Made by a program: the position numbers and the translations under genes. This document shows positions 26,852 to 34,281 of a stretch of 45,804 bases of DNA, one piece after another. The stretch spans positions 1 to 45,804 of the forward strand of contig SISS01000007.1 in NCBI GenBank assembly GCA_004332335.1, written 5' to 3'. Each line of letters opens with the position of its first letter. The stretch's first letter is position 1. This DNA is from Methanoregulaceae archaeon UXB-2016 (GTDB lineage: Archaea; Halobacteriota; Methanomicrobia; Methanomicrobiales; Methanospirillaceae). A model generated the notes under the pieces. The model had not been told where the DNA came from, did no database searches, and worked only from the letters and a program-made list of their open reading frames with translations.

Positions 26852-27103
26852 TTATTTCTTTGGCCGCCTGACGACAAGTCGGTAGGCCTCCGCGATCCCC
26901 GCGGTGTGGCTCTGCCGGATGATCCGGACGACATCGCCGACCTTCCCGTTGACCTGGCGAACGCCGGGGTCGTCGTGGAAGACCTTTGGCAACTGGTCAA
27001 AGGTGATGGAATACCGGGCGAGGAGGGCCTGTACCTCTTCCTCGCTCATTGCTTGATGATCGGGGACCATGACATGGTCCAGTACGTTTATCCTGATGCT
27101 CAT
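26852..27103 (-). CDS. rpoH: DNA-directed RNA polymerase subunit H
   Basis: The 83-residue Rpb5-C-like subunit H. The HVMVPDHQAMSEEEVQALL segment and the C-terminal GDVVRIIR...AEAYRLVV are diagnostic. A GGGAGGGG site precedes ATG 27103. It is the first gene of the RNA polymerase operon and lies 75 nt downstream of tRNA-Lys on the same strand. No clear TATA box lies between the two. Confidence 0.95.
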   Translation of the reverse strand: MSIRINVLDHVMVPDHQAMSEEEVQALLARYSITFDQLPKVFHDDPGVRQVNGKVGDVVRIIRQSHTAGIAEAYRLVVRRPKK

Positions 27104-27178
27104 CTGCCCCTCCCGCCTGGGACGTCTGCGTGTTCAGTCTGCATCGCCGCTCAAAAACCAGAGTCGCTACGGTGGAAA

Positions 27179-27252
27179 CGGGCCCGGAGGGATTTGAACC
27201 CTCGACCACCTGGTTAAAAGCCAGGCGCTCTGCCGGACTGAGCTACGAACCC
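27179..27252 (-). tRNA. tRNA-Lys(UUU)
   Basis: Cloverleaf read on the minus strand. The acceptor GGGTTCG pairs with CGGGCCC using two G-U pairs. The anticodon loop is CTTTTAA (anticodon TTT), the T arm is GAGGG-TTCAAAT-CCCTC and the discriminator is G. CCA is not encoded. A TATA-like GTAATAAT (minus, 27273-27280) lies about 24 nt upstream. Confidence 0.95.
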
Positions 27253-27625
27253 ATCCGTCCCTGCGACACAGCATTATTACAATGGGATAAAAGGATATAA
27301 ATGTTCGGAAAGTACTCTCAGGGCCAAGCCGCCCGGACGCGTCGAGAGAACCCGGGCATGGTCCCGCTATTTAAGCAATTGAGCCCATTCTGGGGCCCGC
27401 GCGGATCGACTGCCGATCCGGGGTGCGGTTCGACACCGTGCCTGCACTTGCGCCGCCGAGAGCCGGTTCTGGGGGCGCGCGGCGATGCCGGCCCCCATGA
27501 CGTCCCGCGGCCCGACCATGCGGACGGATCGTGCTGTGTCTCGGGCCAGGGGATCCCCCGAAGGCCCGTTTCTCCGTCCGCTGGATACTGTCTGTTGGCC
27601 GGGGTTGATAAAGGGGATCTCCCCT
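27253..27625. other. Gene-less, GC-rich region with strong inverted repeats
   Basis: After an AT-rich promoter stretch (ATAAAAGGATATAA, 27287-27300), about 300 nt hold no credible gene. They contain a 7-bp hairpin CGGATCG/CGATCCG (27402-27420) and a nested stem: CGGGCC (27542-27547) with GGCCCG (27563-27568) around GGGGATCCCC (27549-27558). I looked for RNase P and SRP RNA signatures and did not find them. It could be an unrecognised structured RNA, or the 3' region of the response regulator gene. Confidence 0.4.
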
Positions 27626-28252
27626 CTACGTGGAGACCTTCATCTGGTCCCGGATCTCCCGGAGACGGTCTTCCTGGAAGGTGATGTTCATGTTCATCGA
27701 GCGGATGGCGCGCGCGATCTCCTCCCCGACCTTGGCCTTCGTGTCGGAGATGTTGTAGGTCGACTCGAGGATCGACATCAGCCGTTTGTTCACCTCGATG
27801 TTCCTCGAGAGGCGCGAGTACTCGTCGATCACCTTCTGGTCGATCCCGGCCGCCCGGGCCATCTCGACGTCCTGCCTGATCCGTGCACGGCGGTTCAGGA
27901 TGTGCTCGATCACGTCGTAGAGCTCACGGTGGGTGATCGGTTTCAGGACGTAGTCCTCGACGTAGATCGCGTACTCCTGGGCCTCGTCCGGCGTGAGATG
28001 CTTGGCCGTCAGCATCATGACCGGGATATCCTTGGTCTCGGGGTTCGTCTTGATCCGCTCGAGCGTCTCCCGCCCGTCCATCGGCTCCATCATGATGTCG
28101 AGGAGGATCAGGTCGGGTCGTTCGGTCTTGAGCACGTCAAGGCACTCCTGACCCCCGTAGGTCGCGATCGTCTTGTAGCCTCCCCGCTCGAGCATCGTGA
28201 CGAAGACATCGACGATGAAGGCCGAGTCGTCCACGACCATGATGGTGGACAT
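27626..28252 (-). CDS. CheY-type response regulator with C-terminal helical extension
   Basis: 208 residues. The receiver domain (about 1-122) has the acidic pocket D8/D9, phospho-acceptor D52 (LLDIMM), T82 (MLTAKH) and K104 (VLKPI). Residues ~123-208 form a helical extension with no DNA-binding motif seen. The ATG overlaps the stop of the roadblock gene (ATGA), so receiver and roadblock are coupled. No histidine kinase lies in the window. The output is unknown; motility, gliding or GTPase-like regulation are possibilities suggested by the roadblock partner. Confidence 0.88.
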   Translation of the reverse strand: MSTIMVVDDSAFIVDVFVTMLERGGYKTIATYGGQECLDVLKTERPDLILLDIMMEPMDGRETLERIKTNPETKDIPVMMLTAKHLTPDEAQEYAIYVEDYVLKPITHRELYDVIEHILNRRARIRQDVEMARAAGIDQKVIDEYSRLSRNIEVNKRLMSILESTYNISDTKAKVGEEIARAIRSMNMNITFQEDRLREIRDQMKVST

Positions 28253-28611
28253 CAGAGCGCCTCGGCGACCCGGAGGGCCACGACCTCGAGTTGCTCTGCG
28301 ATCTGTTCCTGTCCTGCCCCTTCCGCAAGCACGGCCACGAGGAGCAGCTTCTCGCCCGCGTCATGGATCAGGATCCGCCCTTCTCGGGCGCCGATCATGA
28401 TGTGGACTGGTGGCGTGATGCCGATGATGCTGGCCGCTGACTCCGCTGACGCCAGGACCGAAGCGCTCATCGCGGCAAACCACTTCTCAGAGATCTCCCT
28501 GGGAAATGACTTCCCGATCATGATGCCGTCCTTCGAGATCAGTGCGCAGCCGTCGACTCCATCGATGGCCCGGACCTCTTCCACAAACTCCGCAATCCGC
28601 TCCTTCAACAT
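28252..28611 (-). CDS. Roadblock/LC7 domain protein
   Basis: A 119-residue single roadblock/LC7 fold: an N-terminal helix (LKERIAEFVEEVRAIDGVDGCALISKDG), the central AAMSASVLASAESAASIIG and C-terminal strands GRILIHDAGEKLLLVAVL. The family regulates small Ras-like GTPases or polarity modules. It leads a two-gene operon with the response regulator. A TATA-like CAATAAATAG (minus, 28668-28677) lies about 60 nt upstream, and GAAGG precedes the ATG. Confidence 0.88.
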   Translation of the reverse strand: MLKERIAEFVEEVRAIDGVDGCALISKDGIMIGKSFPREISEKWFAAMSASVLASAESAASIIGITPPVHIMIGAREGRILIHDAGEKLLLVAVLAEGAGQEQIAEQLEVVALRVAEAL

Positions 28612-28836
28612 GATATCTGCCTTCGTCGCCAGCCGTCAGAGAGAATAGTGTGTACAGGGTGTAAAGTCTATTTATTGTTTTCGAGTCTGTAAGCGGAGCA
28701 TGCTCCTTCCGTTCTTGATAAATCCTTCAGATCGGGCGGTTTGACGGGATCATCTCCCTTCCGGCCGTCGATTCGGGCTGCTGCCGCCTGCGGATGCGAA
28801 GGTAGATATGCCCCCTGGACCAACGTTATAGGTCGT
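28612..28836. promoter_or_regulatory. Promoter region between the roadblock gene and tRNA-Pro
   Basis: It holds the TATA-like element of the roadblock operon (minus, 28668-28677), a 12-bp perfect palindrome GGAGCATGCTCC (28695-28706) just upstream of it, and a TATA-like AGATATGC (28804-28811) about 30 nt before tRNA-Pro. No gene seen. Confidence 0.4.
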
Positions 28837-28910
28837 GGGGCCATAGGGTAGCCTGGCCATCCTAGGAGACTGGGGGTCTTCTGACCTGCGTTCAAATCGC
28901 AGTGGCCCCA
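28837..28910 (+). tRNA. tRNA-Pro(GGG)
   Basis: The acceptor GGGGCCA pairs with TGGCCCC, and the discriminator is A. The anticodon stem GGAGA/TCTTC closes the loop CTGGGGG (anticodon GGG). The T arm is CTGCG-TTCAAAT-CGCAG. CCA is not encoded. A short T run (28914-28918) follows. Confidence 0.93.
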
Positions 28911-28944
28911 TACTTTTTCTGTCCGACCAGCCGAAATTACCGGC

Positions 28945-29796
28945 ATGCCGGTCTCTCTCGAGTGCTCTGACTGCCTCATCTCGCGGATCGTTCACACCTG
29001 TGCGCTTGCCGGCCGGCCGGCCGAGGCGGACCGGGTGGCATCGGCCTGCTCCGCCCGGCTCGGCGAGCTCCGGGACTGGCAGGTCCCGCAGCCCGTGGTC
29101 GCCTCGGACCTCCATCGGATCGCGGCGGAGATGCTCGGCGTGCGCGATCCGTACGCCGGTGTGAAGGCCGAGAGCACTGCGGCCGTGCGGGCGGCCTGCC
29201 GGGTCGTGCGCCCGCGCCTGCAGACCTTTCGCGACTTCGTGACCGCCTCGATCATCGGGAATACCTTCGACCACGGGGTGAAGGGACATGAGATCGCCGA
29301 TGACTTCCTCGCCTTCTTCGAGAAGGAGTACGCGCAGGGCCTCGCGATCGACGACTGCGACGGGATCGAGCGGCTCCTCGGGCGCGTCGTCTATATCACC
29401 GACAACTGCGGCGAGATCGTGCTCGATCGCCTCCTGATCGAGCACCTGGTCGGACGCGGGGCCCGCGTCACGGTCGCCGTGCGGGATGGCCCAATCCTGA
29501 ACGACGCGACGCTCGAGGACGCCCTCGCCCTCGGACTCGACCGGCTCGCCGACCGCCTGACCACGACCGGCGGCGGGAGCGAGATCGGGGTTCCCCTGGA
29601 CCGTATCCCCGCCGAGCTCGCCGAGGCGATCGCCCGTGCGGACCTGATCATCGCCAAGGGGATGGCGAACTACGAGTCGCTCTCGGAGTATGATGGTCTG
29701 CCGCCGGTCGCCCACCTGCTCGCAGCGAAGTGCCGGCCGATCGCTGCGCGTCTCGGCGTGCAGGTCGGTGATAAGGTCGCGATGCTTCGCGAGTAA
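28945..29796 (+). CDS. DUF89 family (ARMT1-like) metal-dependent phosphatase
   Basis: A 283-residue member of the DUF89 damage-control phosphatase family, AF1104-like archaeal branch. CSDC (7-10) near the N terminus, VTASIIGNTFDHGV and YITDNCGEIVLDRLL with the metal-binding Asp/Asn are present, as is AKGMANYESLSE near the C terminus. Relatives remove phosphate from damaged or surplus sugar phosphates. The start at ATG 28945 is the one that keeps the conserved CxxC. It is convergent with ftsZ. Confidence 0.87.
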   Translation: MPVSLECSDCLISRIVHTCALAGRPAEADRVASACSARLGELRDWQVPQPVVASDLHRIAAEMLGVRDPYAGVKAESTAAVRAACRVVRPRLQTFRDFVTASIIGNTFDHGVKGHEIADDFLAFFEKEYAQGLAIDDCDGIERLLGRVVYITDNCGEIVLDRLLIEHLVGRGARVTVAVRDGPILNDATLEDALALGLDRLADRLTTTGGGSEIGVPLDRIPAELAEAIARADLIIAKGMANYESLSEYDGLPPVAHLLAAKCRPIAARLGVQVGDKVAMLRE

Positions 29797-29802
29797 AAAA
29801 AA
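29795..29802 (-). terminator. T8 terminator behind ftsZ
   Basis: Two nt after the ftsZ stop, the minus strand has eight T residues, a typical archaeal termination tract. It overlaps the stop codon of the convergent DUF89 gene. Confidence 0.65.
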
Positions 29803-29804
29803 GG

Positions 29805-30956
29805 TTACTGGATGATATCGATCTCCAGGCCGCCACTCTTGTGGTCCCTGGGGTTGCGGTATCCAGCGCTCGACGTCTGTCGCGATCGGGACTCGATCGT
29901 GGGCATAGGGGTCGGCTGAGCGGATCGGTTCTGGTTGCCCAGGATCTGGGCCGACCGGACGCCGGTCATGATCGCCATCACGCGGACTCGGCCTTCGAAC
30001 TCGCTCTTGATGCGCGCTCCCCAGATCACGTCTGCGTGGGGGTCGAGCTCGTAGGTCAGCTCGCTCGCGATCGCCTCGGCTTCCTGGAGGGTCAGGTCGC
30101 TGCCGCCCGTGATATGGATCAGGGCCCCGGTGGCCCCGTGGTAGTCGATGTCGAGCATCGGGTTCGAGAGGCACTCGCGGACCACGGTCTCGGCCTTGTT
30201 CTGCTGCTTCGTCTCGCCGACGAGCATCACGGCCACGCCGCCCTTGTTCATGATCGCCCGGACATCGGCGTAATCGATGTTGATCAGCGACGGTTCGGTG
30301 ATCGTCTCGCTGATTCCCTTGACGGTCTCGGCGATCAGCTGGTCCATGACCGAGAACGCCTGACCGAGCGGGAGGTTCGGGACGTAGGACTTGAGCCGGT
30401 TGTTGTCGAGCACGATCACCGAGTCGGCGGACTGGCTGAGTGCCTCGAGTCCCTCCTCGGCCCTGAGAAGGCGCGCCTTCTCGACCTGGAACGGATACGA
30501 GACCATGCCGACCACGATCGCGCCCTGGTCCTTGGCGATCTGCGCGACGACCGGCGCGGCCCCCGTGCCCGTGCCGCCACCCATTCCTGCCGTCACGAAG
30601 CAGAGGTCGACGTTCTCGAGCACGCTCTCGAGGGTCGAACGGGCCATCTCGGCCGCGCGCTTCCCGACATCGGGGTACCCGCCGGCGCCCAGCCCCTTGG
30701 TCAGCGACTTGCCGATCAGGATTCTCTTGTCCGCCTGGATCATGTCGAGGTGCTGCTTGTCAGTATTGACAGCGATCGTCTCGGCACCTGTGACCTGAAG
30801 GTGGTGAAGCCGGTTGATGGTATTGTTCCCGGCGCCACCGCATCCGACGATCACGATCCGGGGCTGACCGCTGAAGTCCTCCTCGTTGATGATCCCTTTG
30901 AGCATCTCGCGCTCGATCTCCGCATTCTTCAGCGCTTCATTAATGATAGTCTGCAT
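29805..30956 (-). CDS. ftsZ: Cell division GTPase FtsZ
   Basis: 383 residues. The tubulin/FtsZ GTP-binding signature GGGTGTG is at 126-132, VGCGGAGNN near residue 37 contacts the nucleotide, and the T7 loop NIDYAD (226-231) supplies the catalytic Asp residues. An N-terminal extension of ~30 residues and a linker plus short C-terminal tail (GGLEIDIIQ) are present. The polymer forms the division ring. It is preceded 9 nt upstream by a CdrS-type regulator. Confidence 0.96.
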   Translation of the reverse strand: MQTIINEALKNAEIEREMLKGIINEEDFSGQPRIVIVGCGGAGNNTINRLHHLQVTGAETIAVNTDKQHLDMIQADKRILIGKSLTKGLGAGGYPDVGKRAAEMARSTLESVLENVDLCFVTAGMGGGTGTGAAPVVAQIAKDQGAIVVGMVSYPFQVEKARLLRAEEGLEALSQSADSVIVLDNNRLKSYVPNLPLGQAFSVMDQLIAETVKGISETITEPSLINIDYADVRAIMNKGGVAVMLVGETKQQNKAETVVRECLSNPMLDIDYHGATGALIHITGGSDLTLQEAEAIASELTYELDPHADVIWGARIKSEFEGRVRVMAIMTGVRSAQILGNQNRSAQPTPMPTIESRSRQTSSAGYRNPRDHKSGGLEIDIIQ

Positions 30957-30965
30957 CGAAACCCC

Positions 30966-31175
30966 CTACAGTTTGAATGATACCTGATCCTTGTCCCGCA
31001 ACATACGATTGCCCCGGCGCTCGATCAGCCCCCGAACCGCATCGCGCACCGCTTCGGAGACGGTCGGAAACTCGCCGTCCTCGACCATCTGTTCGAGCAG
31101 GTCAACCTGCTGCTCGGGCAATCGTATGGTGATCCGCTTCATTGTCATCAGGATTGTCTGACGTGAGGACGACAT
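30966..31175 (-). CDS. cdrS: CdrS-like ribbon-helix-helix regulator of cell division
   Basis: 69 residues (58 if ATG 31142 is used). RITIRLPEQQVDLLEQMVEDGEFPTVSEAVRDAVRGLI is a compact CopG/Arc-type ribbon-helix-helix domain. Small regulators of this type beside ftsZ are known in euryarchaea as CdrS, a cell-division regulator best studied in haloarchaea. GGGTGA just before ATG 31175 supports the longer start; the shorter start matches the family better. It lies 9 nt upstream of ftsZ in one operon. Heptamer repeats overlapping its promoter and 5' end may be its operator. Confidence 0.8.
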   Translation of the reverse strand: MSSSRQTILMTMKRITIRLPEQQVDLLEQMVEDGEFPTVSEAVRDAVRGLIERRGNRMLRDKDQVSFKL

Positions 31176-31255
31176 CTGTCACCCTTGTGTCTGACCAGTG
31201 GCGACTGAGTGTCTGACCCGCTGATAGTTCATTGTTGGACTATATTCTTATATAT
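31156..31255 (-). promoter_or_regulatory. cdrS-ftsZ promoter with three phased GTCTGAC repeats
   Basis: The minus-strand TATA box TATATAAG (31248-31255) predicts a start near 31225. The plus-strand heptamer GTCTGAC occurs at 31156-31162, 31189-31195 and 31211-31217, i.e. 33 and 22 bp apart. The last two are extended to GTGTCTGACC. All face the same way and lie downstream of the predicted start, the last inside the first codons of the long cdrS form. Confidence 0.6.
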
Positions 31256-31422
31256 TCATTTCTATTTCTATCTAACAGAACGGGTTGAAATAAAGCAAAT
31301 TGCGTCTTCTGAAGGCATATTCCCGATTAAACCGGCCCTTGATTACTTCGAGCCCGACGGTCATGGGGGCGGCCGGCCGCCACAAAACCTGCATCAGCGA
31401 TCACTGACATAGAGTACGTGCA

Positions 31423-32412
31423 ATGGACCGACCGATCCCTGAGCGCGCCGTGCACGGCGGCCTCGTCCGGACCGAGCAGCAGGAGGCGGGGTGGCTCGAC
31501 TTCTCGGCCAATCTCAACCCCTTTGCGCCGCGCGTCCGCTGGGCCCCCAGTCCGGGCTGCCTCGAGCACTATCCCGACGACCGGTACCCCGCCCTGAAGG
31601 AGGCGATCGCCCGGACCTTCGGCCGCCGCACCGAGGAGATCACGGTTGGAAACGGTTCGATCGAGGTGATCCGGTCCTTCTGCCAGGCCGCACTCGGCCC
31701 GGGGGACCGGGTCGTGATCGACCGGTCGACCTTCGGCGAGTACGGCGTGGCCGCGGCGCTGGCCGGCGCGCGGCCGGCCGCCGCCCCCGAGGAGGGGAGC
31801 GTCCGGTTCCTCTGCAACCCGAACAATCCCACGGGAACCCTGCTCAACCAGGAGACTGTGGGGGAGGTCCTGGCGACGGTGCCTGAGGGTGGACGGCTCT
31901 TTCTGGACGAGGCCTTCATCGAGCTCGCCGACCCGGATGCCTCGATGATCGGTTCGACCGACGAGCGGGTCTTCGTGCTCCGTTCCATGACCAAGGCCTT
32001 CGCGGTCCCGGGCCTCCGCATCGGCTTCGGCTTCGGCCACCCCGAGCTCGTCGACCGCTGCGAGCGGTGCCGCGCGCCCTGGTCGGTCAATGCATTCGCC
32101 GAGGAGTTCGCGATCGCCGCCCTCTGTGAGTACCCGGCCCTCGAGGCGTCCCGGGAGCGGATTCGCCTCGAGCGCGACCTGCTTCGGACCGGGCTGGACG
32201 CGCTCGGCTTCGGGCCTCTGCCGGCCGCTGCGAACTTCGTCTGCGCGACGAGCCCGGTGCCCGTGCCGGCTCTCTGCGACGCCCTCGCCGGCCACCGGAT
32301 CCGCGTAAGGGACTGCGCCTCCTTCGGGCTTCCCGGGCATATCCGGGTCGCGGTTCGGACGCGCGATGAGAACCGGCAGCTGCTCGAGGGGATCGAGGCA
32401 TGCTTGCCCTGA
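31423..32412 (+). CDS. CobD-like threonine-phosphate decarboxylase / class I-II aminotransferase
   Basis: A 329-residue PLP enzyme of the HisC/CobD group. The N-terminal VHGG...LDFSANLNPF is typical of CobD. CNPNNPTG (131-138), LDEAF (161-165) and the PLP lysine K191 (SMTKAFAVPGLRIGF) are intact. CobD decarboxylates L-threonine phosphate to aminopropanol phosphate for the cobamide nucleotide loop. The next gene, overlapping by 13 nt, is CobY-like, which supports this over histidinol-phosphate aminotransferase. Confidence 0.82.
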   Translation: MDRPIPERAVHGGLVRTEQQEAGWLDFSANLNPFAPRVRWAPSPGCLEHYPDDRYPALKEAIARTFGRRTEEITVGNGSIEVIRSFCQAALGPGDRVVIDRSTFGEYGVAAALAGARPAAAPEEGSVRFLCNPNNPTGTLLNQETVGEVLATVPEGGRLFLDEAFIELADPDASMIGSTDERVFVLRSMTKAFAVPGLRIGFGFGHPELVDRCERCRAPWSVNAFAEEFAIAALCEYPALEASRERIRLERDLLRTGLDALGFGPLPAAANFVCATSPVPVPALCDALAGHRIRVRDCASFGLPGHIRVAVRTRDENRQLLEGIEACLP

Positions 32413-33035
32413 TCCTTGCGGGCGGCCGGGGTCGCCGTCTCGGCGGAGGCGAGAAGCCGCTTGCGCTCTGCAACGGCCGGCCGATGATCGAATGGGTCGT
32501 GGACGCGGTCGTCGATACCGGGGCCGAGGCCGTGGTCGTCGCCTCGCCGTGGACCCCCTTCACGCAGAACTGGTGCCGCGCGCACGACCTGCTCTGCGTC
32601 TGCACGGAGGGCGCCGGATACATCGAGGACCTCGCCGAGGCGGTGGGGATGCTCGGACTTGACGAGCCGTTTCTCTCGCTCTCGGCCGATCTGCCCTGCC
32701 TGACCTCCGCCATCGTCGACGAGGTCGTCGCGGCATACGAGCGGCAGTCCTGCCCGGCGCTCTCGGTCTGGGTCCCGGTCGGTGATGAGAACGCGTGCGT
32801 CGAGGTGGTGGACGGCCGACGGGCAATCCCGGCCGGGATCAACGTGCTCCACGCTGGAATGATGGACGGAGAGCAGGAGGAGTGCCGGCTCCTCCTCGCG
32901 GACCCCGTCCTCTGCCACAACGTGAACACGCGGGTCGCCCTGGCTGCGGCCGAAGCGCACCTCCTCGCCCGTCAATCGGGTCCCGATTCGGGCTGCAATC
33001 ACCGAAAAAAGGATATCGGTCCGGACGAGATATAA
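32400..33035 (+). CDS. cobY: CobY-like adenosylcobinamide-phosphate guanylyltransferase
   Basis: A 211-residue NTP transferase of the MobA/CobY type. LILAGGRGRRLGGGEKPL (4-21) binds the nucleotide, and LSADLPCLT carries the metal-binding Asp. It is the archaeal non-orthologous replacement of bacterial CobU guanylyltransferase, transferring GMP to adenosylcobinamide phosphate. It overlaps the CobD-like gene by 13 nt, so the pair forms a cobamide salvage/assembly unit. MobA-like activity is a weaker alternative. Confidence 0.82.
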   Translation: MLALILAGGRGRRLGGGEKPLALCNGRPMIEWVVDAVVDTGAEAVVVASPWTPFTQNWCRAHDLLCVCTEGAGYIEDLAEAVGMLGLDEPFLSLSADLPCLTSAIVDEVVAAYERQSCPALSVWVPVGDENACVEVVDGRRAIPAGINVLHAGMMDGEQEECRLLLADPVLCHNVNTRVALAAAEAHLLARQSGPDSGCNHRKKDIGPDEI

Positions 33036-33042
33036 AAGGCAT

Positions 33043-34281
33043 ATGCAGACCTCGCGGGAGATCGAGCTCGAGGGACATATCATCGACTCGGGGATCATGA
33101 CCCAGGTCTTCGACCGGATCATGGACCGCGGGGGTTCGTTCGAGATCAGGGCCTTCGATGTTGGCAAGCACAAGACCGACCCCACGTACGCACGGCTGCT
33201 CGTCTCGGCCGAGAACGAGAAGCAGCTCGGGGAGATCCTCTCGGATCTCCATCGACTCGGCGCGCGCCAGCCCGCGGTCGAGGACGTTCGGCTTGTTCGG
33301 GCCGAGGCGGACCGGGTGATCCCGCGGGGATTCTACACGACCACGAACTACCCGACCTCGGTCAAGTGCTGCGGCGAATGGCTGCCTGTCGAGGAGATCG
33401 AGATGGACTGCCTGGTCACGGTCGACCCCGAGGCCGGTGCAGCGCGGTGCGTCCCGCTCTCGAAGCTGAAGATGGGTGAGCTCGTCGTGGTCGGCGAGGA
33501 GGGCGTCCTGGTCCGGCCCCCCGAGCGCCCGCGCGAGACCACGACCTTCGAGTTCATGCACGGCACAGTCTCGTCCGAGCGGCCGAGCGAGACCCTGATC
33601 CGGCAGATCGCCCATGAGATGGCCGAGCTGAAGCGCGGCGGCGTCCGGATCGCGCTTGTCGGCGGCCCCGCGATCGTCCACACGGGCGCGGCCCCAGCGC
33701 TCGCCTGGCTCGTGCGCGAGGGGTACATCGACGTCGTCTTCGCGGGCAACGCGCTCGCGACCCACGACATCGAGTACAGCCTCTACGGCACCTCGCTCGG
33801 CATGGACCTCTCGACCGGCAAGCCGACCGCGCACGGCCACCGGAACCACCTCTACGCGATCGCCGAGGTGATGCGGGCCGGCTCGATCCGGCAGGCCGTC
33901 GAGACGGGGATCGTGACGAGTGGAGTCATGTACGAGTGCGTCCGGCGGGGAGCGCCGTTCGTGCTCGCCGGCTCGCTGCGGGACGACGGCCCCCTCCCCG
34001 ACGTGATCACCGACATGGTGGCCGCGCAGGACGCGATCCGCGAGCACCTCAAGGGCTGCGGCATGGTCCTGATGGTCGGGACTCTGCTCCACTCGATCGC
34101 GGTCGGCAACTGTCTTCAGGCCGAGGTGAAGACGATCTGCGTCGACATCAACCCGGCCTCGGTCACGAAGCTGATGGACCGCGGCACCATGCAGGCGCTC
34201 GGTATCGTCTCGGACGCCGGGACCTTCCTGCCCCTGCTCGCCCGGTGCCTCGGGTTCGAAGAGGCGCCCGTCACCGTGTGA
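33043..34281 (+). CDS. Archaeal ornithine cyclodeaminase-family (LOR/SDH domain) protein
   Basis: 412 residues, TIGR00300-type. An N-terminal ACT-like LOR/SDH domain (about 1-100, with REIELEGHIIDSGIMTQVFDRIMD) and a C-terminal NAD-binding deoxyhypusine-synthase-like part (from about 195: IALVGGPAIVHTGAAPALAWLV, VFAGNALATHDIEYSLYGTSLG) are present. Members have been linked to conversion of ornithine to proline with ammonia release. It starts 7 nt after cobY and its 3' end overlaps the convergent RaSEA gene by 11 nt. Confidence 0.85.
   Translation: MQTSREIELEGHIIDSGIMTQVFDRIMDRGGSFEIRAFDVGKHKTDPTYARLLVSAENEKQLGEILSDLHRLGARQPAVEDVRLVRAEADRVIPRGFYTTTNYPTSVKCCGEWLPVEEIEMDCLVTVDPEAGAARCVPLSKLKMGELVVVGEEGVLVRPPERPRETTTFEFMHGTVSSERPSETLIRQIAHEMAELKRGGVRIALVGGPAIVHTGAAPALAWLVREGYIDVVFAGNALATHDIEYSLYGTSLGMDLSTGKPTAHGHRNHLYAIAEVMRAGSIRQAVETGIVTSGVMYECVRRGAPFVLAGSLRDDGPLPDVITDMVAAQDAIREHLKGCGMVLMVGTLLHSIAVGNCLQAEVKTICVDINPASVTKLMDRGTMQALGIVSDAGTFLPLLARCLGFEEAPVTV

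Noticed and set aside
27253-27625. RNase P or SRP RNA gene
   Set aside because: The conserved core motifs of either RNA were not found on either strand.
27301-27684. 127-codon plus-strand frame starting at an ATG next to TATA-like sequence
   Set aside because: Low-complexity Gly/Pro/Arg composition and runs into the response regulator gene on the other strand.
31209-31412. 67-codon plus-strand frame upstream of the CobD-like gene
   Set aside because: It overlaps the cdrS promoter, starts at GTG without a ribosome site, and its protein is unlike any family I know.
33029-33038. TATA-like GATATAAAAG just before the ornithine cyclodeaminase-family gene
   Set aside because: It overlaps the cobY stop and lies 5-14 nt from the ATG, too close to drive it; probably coincidence of the cobY 3' end.
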